The position numbers and the translations under genes were made by a program. Below, one piece after another: positions 1 through 9,831 of a stretch of DNA of 64,000 nt (position 1 is its first letter; each line of letters begins with the position of its first letter). Origin of the DNA: DATKYQ01 sp964640665 (GTDB taxonomy: Bacteria > Myxococcota > B64-G9); assembly GCA_964640665.1 (NCBI GenBank), contig CAZXHT010000013.1, forward strand, positions 20,492-84,491, given 5' to 3'. The notes below the pieces were generated by a model. That model was not told the DNA's origin. It saw only the letters and a list, made by a program, of their open reading frames with translations, and did not search any database.

Positions 1-1423
1 CGTTGTCCAGCTTGAGGTAGCTCTTGCCGTAGCCGGCCGACCCCCTCACATTGGGAGCGATAACGGATATCCCAAGCTCATTAACATAGTACTGGAAGCT
101 GGAAGAAAAGTACGGCACGAACTGTCCCTCCGGGCCTCCGTGTATATGGACCAGAACCGGCACGGGGGATTTCTTGCCCTCGGGTCGGTAAACGAAAGCC
201 GGGATCTTTCGGGGCTTGCCACCGACCTTGTCGAAAGTTTCATAGTGAATAAGCCGCGGCTCGACGAAAGCACCGGTATTGAGCCCGCCAACCTCGCTGT
301 GGGTCCATTGTTTTATGGAATAATCGTCCATTTTCACGACGTACACATCACCGGGTGACCTGGAGGTATTAATGACCAGGGCCAGCATTTTCCCTCCCGG
401 ATGAAAATCCAGCCCGTATATCAGGCCCGCCGAGATTCCCGGAACCAGCTTGCGCTTCTTACTCCCGGTATCCAGCATGTACAGCCGGTCTACTCCGTCC
501 TCGTTGACGGTGAAGGCCAGCCGGTCGCCCTGGTCTGATATCTCCAGGCTTCTCACGTCCCAGTCAATATCGGCGGTGAGGTTGACGGTTTTTCCACTTT
601 TGAGATCGGCATATTTAAGGTTGTGGAACTCGTCCCCCTGGTCATCGGTGAAATAGACATGTTCTTCATCCCCGGCCCACACGGCGCCGCCGCATGAAAC
701 CTTGCCTTTTGTGGGAGATATCGCTTTCAACTTTCCGCTTTCAACATCCAGCACATAACAGTACGATTCGTTGGCCGAAACATATTTACCTACCAACATC
801 TTGCGGTCATCCGGGGACCAGTCACCCGGGAACCAGACACCGCCCTTCTCCACCACGGGCTTGGCAGAAACCGGATCGCCTATATCCCCGACGAAAATGT
901 CCCAGTCGCGGCCGTTGCGCTTGGTGCTGAAGAACGCGAACCTCTTCCCGTCGTTCGACCAGACGGGTTCGCCGTTTCGCGAAGATCCGTCGGTAAACAT
1001 CTTGTAAGAGCCGTCCTTCATGTTGAAGTAGAACAGCTGGTAGAACTCGCCGCCGCCCACGTCTTTGGTAAAGATAAAGCCCCTCCGGTCGGCATCCGGG
1101 CAAACAGCCGCTACCCTGACCGGTTCTTCGAAAAAAGTAATCTGCCGCCTGGCACCGCCTGGTTTTTCCACAACGTGAAGCTGGGTGGTCTCGGCGAACC
1201 TGGTGGAGATCAGCATGGCCTCCCCGCCGGGCAGCCAACCATGCATGTAGACCGACCTGGTGTTGCGGTACTGCCTCATCCTTTCCTTTATTCGTACGGG
1301 AATCTCGGGCATCTCCTCGATTACCAGATTGCCTTGTTCTTTTCTCTTCGTCTCGCCGTAGAGATCCCCGCAAACAAGGGAAGCCGCCGAAACCAAGGAC
1401 GCGATTAGCAGAAGCCTTTTCAT
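1..1423 (-). CDS. S9 family peptidase (prolyl oligopeptidase-like), C-terminus beyond left edge
   Basis: I translated the minus strand from the ATG at 1423 and found one open frame of 474 codons running off the window. Residues 1-24 look like a secretory signal. Residues about 50-400 carry repeated TolB/WD40-like propeller blades, for example EPVWSNDGKRFAFFS and FPGDWSPDDRKML. The frame then enters an alpha/beta hydrolase domain with HIHGGPEGQ and NVRGSAGYGKSYL, which are typical of the S9 family just before the GxSYGG nucleophile; the catalytic Ser, Asp and His would lie outside the window. A GAAAGGACAATCC-type ribosome site precedes the start. It is the last visible gene of the minus-strand operon behind the GH57 gene, 83 bases downstream. 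Family members cut oligopeptides, here probably in the periplasm. The family is clear; the substrate is unknown. Confidence 0.9.
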   Translation of the reverse strand, partial: MKRLLLIASLVSAASLVCGDLYGETKRKEQGNLVIEEMPEIPVRIKERMRQYRNTRSVYMHGWLPGGEAMLISTRFAETTQLHVVEKPGGARRQITFFEEPVRVAAVCPDADRRGFIFTKDVGGGEFYQLFYFNMKDGSYKMFTDGSSRNGEPVWSNDGKRFAFFSTKRNGRDWDIFVGDIGDPVSAKPVVEKGGVWFPGDWSPDDRKMLVGKYVSANESYCYVLDVESGKLKAISPTKGKVSCGGAVWAGDEEHVYFTDDQGDEFHNLKYADLKSGKTVNLTADIDWDVRSLEISDQGDRLAFTVNEDGVDRLYMLDTGSKKRKLVPGISAGLIYGLDFHPGGKMLALVINTSRSPGDVYVVKMDDYSIKQWTHSEVGGLNTGAFVEPRLIHYETFDKVGGKPRKIPAFVYRPEGKKSPVPVLVHIHGGPEGQFVPYFSSSFQYYVNELGISVIAPNVRGSAGYGKSYLKLDN

Positions 1424-1506
1424 TGGATTGTCCTTTCTCAGTTTCCCATCAATGTGGGGGTGCTTGAAGCCACCTTTTCGCCGACAAAGTATCCGCTGAC
1501 GAAGCT

Positions 1507-4500
1507 TTACTCTTCGTAGAAATACTCGAAAGTGGTCATTGAGCCGGGGTAGCCGTCGCGGCCGCCGGTGGGTTTGTCGGCGAAGGTGTCTTGTACTTCT
1601 ATCTTGACGAGCTTCTTTGCCGGATCGTCTCCTACCACATCGAAGCCGCGGTAGGTTACCGGGAACTCCTCGGTGCCGAACCAGCGGCCCTCGTCCGAGG
1701 GCAGGCCTATGGTGTACTTGTACTTTATGGCCTCGCCCCGCTGGGCGTCTACTATCAGCGTCCATTTGCCGTCGCCCGCGACCTCGTCGCCCGACTGGCC
1801 GTCGTCTCTGAGCGAGACCACGTTGGGCACCCACTTGTCGCCCTCGGCTCCCAGCGCCGGCATGTTGCCGGTGATGTAGACTATGCCGTTGCCCTCGGGT
1901 GGAGGCGGTGTCTGGCAACATGAGCCGTAGGTGTCGCGCGGAAGCACATCGCCGCTGGCGTCCACAACCAGGACAACCTTGACCACGTTGGTGGCATCCT
2001 CGAAGATCACCTGCCCGCCCATGTTCGGCGCCAGGTCGATGTCGCGCCCGGCCTCGGCCGCCACCAGTACAACATCGAGCGGATCCTGATAGGCCAGGTT
2101 GAGATCGGTATAGGGGATCTTGATCTCTACGATCTTGCCGCCCGGCTGCGGCCCGGCAATCTCGACCGTCCCCTGCCCGTCGTCGACCCAGCCCGAGTTG
2201 CCGTCGGCATGGAAAACAGTTGCCATAAGCTGCGCTCCCGAGAAATCGAGCGCCAGCACTCGCGCCGGACCGCCGACCTTGAATACCAGCGGCGTGGCAT
2301 TGCGCGTGGCCGTGTTGGCAGGATCCGTCTGGGTCTCGCCGGTCTGGGGGTCTATGATGTGCTTGTGGGGAAAGTATGCCTCCAGTAGGTAATCGGTACC
2401 AAGCTTGGCGCTCAGATCCTCGTTGCAATCGACAGCCAGGTAGAGCGCATTCGCATCGTAGCCATAATAGACGCGGGCGATGTCGTCATCCGGGTTGGCC
2501 ACGGCGCCGCTGTCGGCGTCGTTGTAGAAGCCGCCCTCGTTGATCCACTCGGCCTCGTTGGGCACGAAGCTGCCGTCGATGGTCGGAGGCGTTGTAAACG
2601 GCCCGATCGGCGTCTTGCCCGATTCCTGGATGATTACCGGGCAGATGTACTCCTGAATGTTTATACCATCGATGCTGTTCATGAAGGAGTAGACGCCGGC
2701 CAGATGCGCCCTGAAGCCGCGATCGAAGGGAGTGTCGTCGTTGGCCGGGGTGATCATGTCCTGGCCGAACCACCAAAACCAGTCGCTGCCCTCGGCTGCG
2801 TACATTTCCTCCCAGGCCATGTAGACCTTGTACTCGTATGAGCCCTTGTCCGTGGGGGGATCGGCCAAGGGATTGTAACGAGGGATCCCGCTGCGCTCGA
2901 GATCCTGGCGCGTATGCAGCAGGCAATTCCAGGCCACGTTCTCCTCCGGCTCGCCGATCCAGATCGAGAAAGTGCCGTCGATCCACGAACCGGCGCTGAG
3001 AGGCTCAATCTCGGTCATCTCGCTTACAGGATGCGCGGGCACGTGCCTTTCGGGATTTCCCGAAATGTACTCCGAGCCTGTCAGGCTGACCACCTCGCCG
3101 GCGTCGTAGGCGTCTTCGAGCGTGGCGTAGAGCGTGTGCATGAAGTTCTTGCCGTCCATGTCGCGGGCGTAGTTCTCCCAGGCGTTCTCGCCGTCCATGA
3201 TCACCGTCAACAGCCGGTCGGGCTCGCCCAGCGACGGCGCCTGGGCAAGAACGTCACCCATGAACGAAGCAGAGGCCTCCGTGCCGGTCATGCCCTGGTA
3301 TCTGAAACCTATGGCGTTGGACAGACCGGTGTCGCGAAAGACGACGGCCAACTCGTCGTCGTGAGAACCCGCATCTCCGATCTGGCCGTCGGCGTCCACC
3401 CGGTAGGGAAACCAGTGCTTGAGGTTCTTGGGGGTCGAATTGTTGAGTACCTCCTGCCCGGTGGCCACCCAGCGAATCCCGTTTTGTACGAACAGCGAAA
3501 CCACCACCTCGGCCACCGACCCCTCCCCCGGCCACATGCCCGAAGGCGGAATGCCGAACACTTCGGTGTAGAACTTTACAGCCTTGGCCACCTGCGCCCA
3601 GGCGTCGTCCGGAAAGCTGTATGATGGATCGGGCAGGTTGTCCCAGGGCTGATTCTCGCGAGCCTGGTCGGTATCGACGAGCAGGGGCAATATGGGATGG
3701 TAAAAAGGCGTCGTCAACACCTCGATCTGGCCATCGAGCGTCTGCGGATTGAAGAGCAACTGCTTGTGGATCGGAACCACGTTGGCCATGATCTTGTATT
3801 CCTCGGCCACCAGGCGGTTGCACAGATCTTCGCTGATCGGCTGGCGCAGCCAGAAGGTCTCGTCCGCGCGCTCCTCGACCACGTCGGAAAGATCCACCAC
3901 CCAGCCGTTGGGCATCTCGACCGCGTGACGCAGGAAGTCCGGGTCGAACCAGGCGATCTCGAACCAGCCCTTGAGCGCCAAAAAGTCTTCCTGAGTGTAA
4001 GTCGAGCGCGGCTTGTCCCTCAGATCGCGGTACTCTGGAAAATGCTTCATTAAAGCATCCGATGTGCTGACGCAGCTCCAGGCGTCCTTGTGCAGCAGGC
4101 CCAGATCCAGCTCGCTGACCGTCTCGGGAGTCGGAGTATCTTTCAGAAGCAAATCGATCCACGGGTCGGTATGGCCTTCCCAGGAAGCTAAAAATCCCTG
4201 CTCGTCGACGCGGTCGGCCTGGATGTCGACGAACGGCCCCAGCCTTTCAAGGTAGTAAGTGATCAACTGATTCAGAAGCACCGAGGTCAGGTTGACGTTG
4301 TAGTGAACTTTCGGGTAGTCGGCTAAAATCGCCGCCATGTCATAGTAATCCTTGGTGGCGTGTTTGCGCACCCAGGGCGACAAAAGCTGGTCCTTGACCG
4401 GATCGAGGTACAATGGCTGGTGCTGGTGCCAGATCAGGTTCAGATAGAGTGTGCGCCTGATGTCATCGGCCAGGTTGCAGCTTCCGCCCACGGGGTTGCC

Positions 4501-4956
4501 GGCGAGGTCTAAGACGTTGCGTACCAGCATGCTGTAAGTCGTGCCGGGCACAAAGCTTACACCGGCCGCGACTTGCAGGCGAACGTAGCTGCCCTCGACC
4601 GCGGCGCCGGAAAGATCGATGGTGTCGCCGGAGCTGCCGCGTACAGTGTAGTTGGCAACATCGCCAGCCGTCTGCGGATCGACCTCCTCCGAGAAGTGGG
4701 CGGTCAAGACGCCTTCGCCGGGGCTGAAGGCGTTCAGCAGGCAGGGCGGCGTCTCGTCCGGGCCGCCGTCGTCTCCCAGGTTGCCATGGTCTCCGTCGGC
4801 AGGGGTCGTATCGCCGCCATCCATGATCTCGTCAGGCTGTACGCCGGCATCAGCGTCCCGGGGCTCACCATCGTTGTTTTCCACAACCGGATGCGAGCAA
4901 GCCGCGACCAGCAGCATGAGCAATCCCAGCCACATCGAACAATGTCGTAACATCAT
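1507..4956 (-). CDS. GH57 family glycoside hydrolase lipoprotein with carbohydrate-binding modules
   Basis: This is a 1149-residue lipoprotein. The signal ends in the lipobox VAAC (Cys20), and an Asp/Gly-rich linker covers residues 25-70. Residues about 75-165 look like a bacterial Ig-like domain. The GH57 domain starts at LIWHQHQP (about 174-181), as GH57 enzymes do. The motif WPGEGS (Glu478) fits the nucleophile position, and MDGENAWEN (Asp588 region) fits the acid/base motif. Residues about 840-1000 resemble a CBM9/DOMON-like sugar-binding fold, and the last 110 residues resemble a starch-binding CBM20-type fold. GH57 enzymes act on alpha-glucans (amylase, branching enzyme, pullulanase), but the exact activity cannot be told. 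It lies 24 bases after the IPT/TIG lipoprotein gene, which shares similar binding modules. The start has GGGAGCAGAGGA upstream. Confidence 0.9.
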   Translation of the reverse strand: MMLRHCSMWLGLLMLLVAACSHPVVENNDGEPRDADAGVQPDEIMDGGDTTPADGDHGNLGDDGGPDETPPCLLNAFSPGEGVLTAHFSEEVDPQTAGDVANYTVRGSSGDTIDLSGAAVEGSYVRLQVAAGVSFVPGTTYSMLVRNVLDLAGNPVGGSCNLADDIRRTLYLNLIWHQHQPLYLDPVKDQLLSPWVRKHATKDYYDMAAILADYPKVHYNVNLTSVLLNQLITYYLERLGPFVDIQADRVDEQGFLASWEGHTDPWIDLLLKDTPTPETVSELDLGLLHKDAWSCVSTSDALMKHFPEYRDLRDKPRSTYTQEDFLALKGWFEIAWFDPDFLRHAVEMPNGWVVDLSDVVEERADETFWLRQPISEDLCNRLVAEEYKIMANVVPIHKQLLFNPQTLDGQIEVLTTPFYHPILPLLVDTDQARENQPWDNLPDPSYSFPDDAWAQVAKAVKFYTEVFGIPPSGMWPGEGSVAEVVVSLFVQNGIRWVATGQEVLNNSTPKNLKHWFPYRVDADGQIGDAGSHDDELAVVFRDTGLSNAIGFRYQGMTGTEASASFMGDVLAQAPSLGEPDRLLTVIMDGENAWENYARDMDGKNFMHTLYATLEDAYDAGEVVSLTGSEYISGNPERHVPAHPVSEMTEIEPLSAGSWIDGTFSIWIGEPEENVAWNCLLHTRQDLERSGIPRYNPLADPPTDKGSYEYKVYMAWEEMYAAEGSDWFWWFGQDMITPANDDTPFDRGFRAHLAGVYSFMNSIDGINIQEYICPVIIQESGKTPIGPFTTPPTIDGSFVPNEAEWINEGGFYNDADSGAVANPDDDIARVYYGYDANALYLAVDCNEDLSAKLGTDYLLEAYFPHKHIIDPQTGETQTDPANTATRNATPLVFKVGGPARVLALDFSGAQLMATVFHADGNSGWVDDGQGTVEIAGPQPGGKIVEIKIPYTDLNLAYQDPLDVVLVAAEAGRDIDLAPNMGGQVIFEDATNVVKVVLVVDASGDVLPRDTYGSCCQTPPPPEGNGIVYITGNMPALGAEGDKWVPNVVSLRDDGQSGDEVAGDGKWTLIVDAQRGEAIKYKYTIGLPSDEGRWFGTEEFPVTYRGFDVVGDDPAKKLVKIEVQDTFADKPTGGRDGYPGSMTTFEYFYEE

Positions 4957-4980
4957 TCCTCTGCTCCCTCTTCCCCTTTG

Positions 4981-7900
4981 CTAGCGCATCTCGAATACAA
5001 ACACCCGGCCGACGTCCTCCGGCGCGGACGGGTCGTCGAGCGGCAGGGTGTCGTTCGAGAGGTATTCGCCGTGGTGATTGACCAGCCGCACAAACAGGGC
5101 CAGGTGTGCTCCGTCCTGTGGGATCACTCCGCCCAGCAACACGCTAACCGGTATAGCCATCTCGATCGCCTGGTTGTCCTGGCTCGTGCGCAGCGTGACC
5201 CCAGGCAGCCAGCCAAAGTCGGCCGGATCGGAAAACCCGCGCGCCCCGGCTAAAACCCAGTGCGCGGGATCTTCATCCCCGGCTTCTATCTCGGCCATGC
5301 CCAGGGTGCCCGCGGCCAGCTCGGCTCCGAAGCCCTGAACCGAGACCGCGGCTATCGACGAGACGGCCGCGTCAAATCCCGGGGCCCCGTCGATACCAAA
5401 GTCATCGCTTAGATCATTCATGTTGGTGATTCCGCTGCCGGGTCCGAAGTCGGTGTCGATGTAAGCCACAATGGCGTTACCGGCCTGGAAATCGACCCAG
5501 CCGCGAATGCCCAGGTAGAGGTTGTCGTCGTCGAAGGCGACGTACAGTTCATCGGCGTGGTTGTCGCCCCAGTCGGAGCCCACGGCATTTGAGCCGGCTA
5601 AGAAGGCGCTGTCCCAGTCGTTGCCGCTGATCGTCTCGATTTCCGTCTGCCCGCTCGTGTTGCGCTCGAGATCGGGCGTGCCTCGAAGCACGAAGTCGAA
5701 GCCCTGGGGCAGCGTGGCGTAGGCGCTATCGGGGTTGGTCGCTACAAGCTCGACCATTCCCGGTGCGTGCGGAAGTGTCGTGGCAGTCAGTGTGCCGGCA
5801 TCCACAAAGGTCGTGGCCAGCGGCTCGCCGTCCAGCGATACCACCGCACCGTCGGTGAAGGCGCTGCCGGCAACGTTTATCGTCTCACCGCCCAGAACGC
5901 TGCCAACCGCCGGCTGCGCCTCCCATACCTCCAGGTCTACGCCGCCCCCGCGCACCGTGGCCGTGCCGATTCCCTCGGCCACAACCCAGCTGGTCCCCTG
6001 GTCCATCGAGAAACGGTAGGCATAGTCGTACTGGCCCGCCTGCGGGATGATAATGGCTGCCTGGTACTCGTCGTTGTTGCCGCACGTATCGCACTGGTCG
6101 TTGCAGGCGGCGTCGCCCCAGCTGAAGGCCCCGGGGTCGTCTTGCGGCGAGACACCCTGCGGGCCGTAACCGAGTTGGGCGGAAATTCCTAAGCCGCAGC
6201 CCGGCATATCCGTCACCCCCGGCTCGTACACCTGTGCATATACCAACTCCGAAGCCTGGCTCTCGTCCAACACCATCGAGAGCGGCCACTGCAGCGCGGC
6301 CCAGTCCACACGCGGAACTTCGTAGCTGAAACCTCCTGCCAGGGCGTCGGCCTGCTGGTCGGAGTTGGTCACCACAACGTCCACCGACCCTGCGGTATGC
6401 GACGGTGTCTTGCAGGCGATCGAACCCGGGGGACTCGATACGATTTCAGTCGCCGCGATTCCGTCGAAGGTGACCGTGGCGCCGGCATCGAAACCGCTGC
6501 CGTAAATGGTGACATCGTCTCCGCCGGCCACCGAGCCCATGGCCGGATCGATGCCGGAAATCAGCGGCCCGCTGCTGTCTATGTATTCGAAGCCATCCGG
6601 GAAGGAAGCCGCCGCTCCGCCTGGGTTGGTGACGCTGACGCTCACTTTGCCTGCCGCGTGGGCCGGCGTGACACAACTCAGCCGGCTGTCGCTTGCCACG
6701 ACAATGTTTGTGGCCGCGCCGCCGCCGAAATCAACGGTCAGGCCGGAAGCAAACCGGCGCCCGGTGATTGTCACCGGGGTTCCGCCCCCGACGCCGCCTT
6801 TGCGCGGCTGCAGAAACAGGATCTCGGGCTGGTCGCCGGCCTGATAGACGAAGCCGTCGGCCAACTCGGCGAAGTCGCCGCCCGGGTTTGTGACCCGCAC
6901 GCCGACGGCGCCTGCGGCATGCGCCGGAGTGCTGCAGTTCAACTGGCCGGAGCCTACGAACTGAATATCGCCTGCCAACTCGCCCCCGAATTTCACCAGC
7001 GCCCCGTCCTCGAAACCGGATCCGTAAACGGATACAACCTGGCCGCCTGCGGGGCTACCGCTCGCCGGAACCACCGAGCCGACAGAAACGCCGCCCCCAC
7101 CCTCGCAGATCACCAGCGTTGTGTTCTTGATTCGCCCGCGGCTTTCGGGCTCCATGACGATCGGCGCCTGATCCCATACGTCGGGCTCCGTGCAGTTGGT
7201 CGAGGCCGTAACCCCGTCGGCAAGGGCATCGATGCGCTTGTACTCGAGCCCGTTCAGCATGAATACGAACTGGACGTGCTGTCCGGCGAAGAGCATTCCG
7301 TCGTGGGGCCCCAGGTTCTCCGCGTGATGGTAGGTGTAGACCCCGTCGCCGGCAGTGGAATCGCCCTTCTCGCCGTTGTCCAGAAGCTGGCGGGCGTCCC
7401 AGCTGTTCATGCTGCCCTTGAGATAGACCCGGTCGCCGGCCGGGTCGAACGGCAGGAAGGCGTCGTTGAGCCCGGCCGTGTCCAGGGTGACCCGCATATC
7501 GTAGGTGCCGAAGGCCGGGATGACGTAGCCGGTCGCGTCGATGCGTCCGTTGGAGCCTGCGGGCAGGCTGAACTCGCCGTTCGACCCCTCCCAAATCCAG
7601 TTGTCGAACTCGTTGATCGCCCCGTACTGGAAGTCGGTATCGAAAGACTCGTCGGCCAGAACGTAGACCTCGACTGAGAAGATGTGATCGCCGGCCCCGG
7701 CTCCCGGCATCTCGTGCCCGCCTTCGGCGATCGGACCGTCGTCATATAGCGCTGGATAGGGACCCACCTCGCCGGCCCAGCTGGCATCGTGCACGATGAT
7801 ATTTGTCTGGGGATCGTAGACAAACGAACCCTTCCACTCGATGTCTGCACTTGTGTAGGTCTGGTTGCTGGTGTCATCCACGTAGAATGTCACCGAGGCG

Positions 7901-8079
7901 TAACCGGTGGGCTTATTAAAAGTCGCCTTGCCGTCGCCGCCGTCTCCCCCGCCCCCATCGGCGTCGAGCCCGCCGTCACTGCCGCCGCCCCCGGCGCCGC
8001 AGCCGCCGAGCGCAAGCGATAAAAATAAAATCCAGGCAGCAACGACCCGGATAGCGATGTATAAAAGTTTTTTTCGCAT
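4981..8079 (-). CDS. IPT/TIG-repeat lipoprotein with carbohydrate-binding-like modules
   Basis: I chose the ATG at 8079, preceded by GCGGAGGAGCGGC, rather than an ATG 75 bases upstream, because it begins directly with a lipoprotein signal (LALGGC). The product has 1032 residues. A short Asp/Gly linker is followed by an N-terminal region with a module (VYLKGSMNSWDARQL, then DGVYTYH) resembling a CBM20/E-set domain. Three IPT/TIG domains begin near residues 330, 415 and 505 (motifs like PASGSPAGGQVVSVYGSGF). A roughly 110-residue module with WAALQWP, GNNDEY and YAYRFS follows, then a fourth TIG domain, then a CBM9/DOMON-like domain (DELYVAFDDDNLYLGIRG). No catalytic site was seen. Position between the FG-GAP and GH57 lipoproteins suggests a surface glycan-binding partner of the glycosidase; that is inference. 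Confidence 0.85.
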   Translation of the reverse strand: MRKKLLYIAIRVVAAWILFLSLALGGCGAGGGGSDGGLDADGGGGDGGDGKATFNKPTGYASVTFYVDDTSNQTYTSADIEWKGSFVYDPQTNIIVHDASWAGEVGPYPALYDDGPIAEGGHEMPGAGAGDHIFSVEVYVLADESFDTDFQYGAINEFDNWIWEGSNGEFSLPAGSNGRIDATGYVIPAFGTYDMRVTLDTAGLNDAFLPFDPAGDRVYLKGSMNSWDARQLLDNGEKGDSTAGDGVYTYHHAENLGPHDGMLFAGQHVQFVFMLNGLEYKRIDALADGVTASTNCTEPDVWDQAPIVMEPESRGRIKNTTLVICEGGGGVSVGSVVPASGSPAGGQVVSVYGSGFEDGALVKFGGELAGDIQFVGSGQLNCSTPAHAAGAVGVRVTNPGGDFAELADGFVYQAGDQPEILFLQPRKGGVGGGTPVTITGRRFASGLTVDFGGGAATNIVVASDSRLSCVTPAHAAGKVSVSVTNPGGAAASFPDGFEYIDSSGPLISGIDPAMGSVAGGDDVTIYGSGFDAGATVTFDGIAATEIVSSPPGSIACKTPSHTAGSVDVVVTNSDQQADALAGGFSYEVPRVDWAALQWPLSMVLDESQASELVYAQVYEPGVTDMPGCGLGISAQLGYGPQGVSPQDDPGAFSWGDAACNDQCDTCGNNDEYQAAIIIPQAGQYDYAYRFSMDQGTSWVVAEGIGTATVRGGGVDLEVWEAQPAVGSVLGGETINVAGSAFTDGAVVSLDGEPLATTFVDAGTLTATTLPHAPGMVELVATNPDSAYATLPQGFDFVLRGTPDLERNTSGQTEIETISGNDWDSAFLAGSNAVGSDWGDNHADELYVAFDDDNLYLGIRGWVDFQAGNAIVAYIDTDFGPGSGITNMNDLSDDFGIDGAPGFDAAVSSIAAVSVQGFGAELAAGTLGMAEIEAGDEDPAHWVLAGARGFSDPADFGWLPGVTLRTSQDNQAIEMAIPVSVLLGGVIPQDGAHLALFVRLVNHHGEYLSNDTLPLDDPSAPEDVGRVFVFEMR

Positions 8080-8160
8080 GCCGCTCCTCCGCAAAACGCC
8101 AAGATACGATCGGTTCATACTAGCATGTGCTCGAACGATGGGAAAGACACCCAATCTGTT

Positions 8161-9714
8161 CTAATGGTAGAAAATCACCCCGCCGGTCTGGGTGCCGGTG
8201 TAGATGTCGCCCTCGAGGTGCTCGGGCATGCCGACCGCGAAATCTGTAAGGCCGTCGCCATCGACGTCGCCCAGGTTGATGATCGCCGAGCCGAAGCCGT
8301 CGCTGCCCTTGGGTTCGGGCGCGGCCAGCAGATCCGGCACGGTGACGAACGACTGCCCGTCGGCGGCCAGCGCGTAAACGGCTACCACTCCCGAGCCGCT
8401 CTCGCCGCCCGGCCCGTCTCCGTACTTGATGCCTGAAAGCAGCGCGCCGCGCCCGGGGCCGCCGTAGTCTCTGACAAAGGCGAAACTCTGTCCGAAGCCG
8501 ACATCGGCATAACCGGTCGGAGGCAGCAAGATGTTCACCGGAGGCTGCTGCTCGAAGCCGGCCTGGCCCACCCGGTAGACGAACACGGCTCCCGTTGGAG
8601 GATCGCCGTAGTTCGAGGCCCCCACAACCAACAGGCGCGCCTGGCCGGTGTCAATCAGCGAAAGCGGCACGCCGAACTGGCTCTCGGCGTCGGCATCCGG
8701 AAAGATGCCCCATGAAGGACCCTGGCTCCAGTCGCCGCCTCCCGCGAAAACGTACACCCCGCCGGTGTGGGGCCCGCCGGGCAAGAGGCCCTTAATAAGC
8801 CCCCAGCCGCCGATGGCCAGGTCGGCCAGTCCGTCGCCGTCGAGGTCGCCGTAGGCCGCGGACGATCCGAAGTACTGCCTGTTGACCAATTGGGAAGGCT
8901 CCAGCACCAAGTCCTGATGATCGGGCAGACCCGCCGCCGAGCCGTGAAAGACGACCGCCAGGCCGGTGTCCGAACTGCCGGCGTTCTGACCACCGGCCAA
9001 AAGATCGTCGTAGCCGTCGCCGTCGAAGTCGGCGCAGCGTACGATCTGTCCCAGGCTGTCGGATTGCCTGATTAGATCGGCGGACAACCAGTGGTAGGAG
9101 AAACGATCCTGGGACAATTTGCCGCTCGCATCTCCCCAGAAGACGACTATCCTGCCGGAGTTGGGCGCGCCGGGGTTTGAATAGAGATGGTTGCCGATGG
9201 CCAGGTCGAGATGCCCGTCGTTGTCGAAATCGCAGGGTTGCGAAAGCGCCCATCCGAAGCCGCTTCCAGGCGCGGAGTCGGGCGGCTCGAGAACCAGGTG
9301 CGCGGCCGAAACATCGTCCGGAAAGGATCCTTTGCCGAAAAAGTAGACCCTGCCGGCGGGAATCGCATCACCGACACCGCCCGAAATGTCGGCGTAGTGG
9401 GCCGCGATGGCGTAGGCTCCGGAGGCCTGTCCGGTCACACCGCCAACTACCGTGGCCGACACGCCGAAAAAACCGCCCTCTCCGAGCATGGCCGAAGCCT
9501 GCAAGACCCTCTCGAAATCGCCGCCGTCTGATGCATCGGCGATCTGGTCGGCTCCGGAGTCGGCCGCATCGGCGCCGCCGTCCGCCTGGTCCCCTCCCGA
9601 ACCGTCGCCGTCGCCCGCGTCGATGTTTCCCTGTCCGGCGCTGCAACCGGCAAAACAAACGACAACAAACAACGCCGCCGACAGGTAACGTAGAAATCCG
9701 CTTCTTGTGCCCAT
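8161..9714 (-). CDS. FG-GAP repeat (integrin alpha-like) lipoprotein
   Basis: The ATG at 9714 follows CGGGAGGATCGCC and gives a clean lipoprotein signal ending VCFAGC, so the longer upstream frame is rejected. The product has 517 residues. A strongly Asp/Gly/Ala-rich linker covers residues about 25-70. The rest is a seven-bladed-propeller-like series of FG-GAP repeats with calcium-type loops: DFDNDGHLDLAIG, DFDGDGYDDLLAG, DLDGDGLADLAIG and DVDGDGLTDFAVG. Such proteins are extracellular binding or adhesion scaffolds with no enzymatic residues. It is the first gene of the minus operon, 81 bases before the IPT/TIG gene, and is transcribed divergently from the giant lipoprotein at 9884. The ligand is unknown. 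Confidence 0.88.
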   Translation of the reverse strand: MGTRSGFLRYLSAALFVVVCFAGCSAGQGNIDAGDGDGSGGDQADGGADAADSGADQIADASDGGDFERVLQASAMLGEGGFFGVSATVVGGVTGQASGAYAIAAHYADISGGVGDAIPAGRVYFFGKGSFPDDVSAAHLVLEPPDSAPGSGFGWALSQPCDFDNDGHLDLAIGNHLYSNPGAPNSGRIVVFWGDASGKLSQDRFSYHWLSADLIRQSDSLGQIVRCADFDGDGYDDLLAGGQNAGSSDTGLAVVFHGSAAGLPDHQDLVLEPSQLVNRQYFGSSAAYGDLDGDGLADLAIGGWGLIKGLLPGGPHTGGVYVFAGGGDWSQGPSWGIFPDADAESQFGVPLSLIDTGQARLLVVGASNYGDPPTGAVFVYRVGQAGFEQQPPVNILLPPTGYADVGFGQSFAFVRDYGGPGRGALLSGIKYGDGPGGESGSGVVAVYALAADGQSFVTVPDLLAAPEPKGSDGFGSAIINLGDVDGDGLTDFAVGMPEHLEGDIYTGTQTGGVIFYH

Positions 9715-9733
9715 GGCGATCCTCCCGATGACC

Positions 9734-9761
9734 ATAATAGCGCAAAAAGCAGTAATGAAAA
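9734..9761 (-). promoter_or_regulatory. Putative sigma70-type promoter of the FG-GAP/TIG/GH57 operon
   Basis: On the minus strand TTTTCA (9761-9756) and TATTAT (9739-9734) are 16 bases apart. The -10 ends about 20 bases before the ATG at 9714, leaving room for a short leader that contains the GGGAGG ribosome site. The -10 context (GCTATTATGGTCA) resembles those found before the genes at 17863 and 47517. The -35 matches only 4 of 6 bases. Confidence 0.4.
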
Positions 9762-9810
9762 ATCTTAGTTTTACTCTTTTTTTCTTCACCAGTGGGTGCT
9801 TTTCGAGAGC

Positions 9811-9831
9811 CGGCCCTGGTAAACCGGGCCG
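9811..9831. promoter_or_regulatory. Inverted repeat between divergent lipoprotein genes (possible operator)
   Basis: CGGCCC (9811-9816) and GGGCCG (9826-9831) are perfect inverted arms around a 9-base centre. The repeat lies in the 169-base divergent spacer, just upstream of TATTAT (9841-9846), which could be the -10 for the plus-strand gene starting at 9884. It could be an operator or a small hairpin; no T-run follows, so it is not a typical terminator. Confidence 0.25.

Noticed and set aside
822..1373. 183-codon frame on the minus strand
   Set aside because: It is Arg-rich and low in structure, and the adjacent frame reads a continuous S9 peptidase, so it is a shadow frame.
6397..7677. 426-codon plus-strand frame over the TIG gene
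   Set aside because: It lacks any family feature and lies antisense to a well supported gene in GC-rich DNA, where long antisense frames are common.
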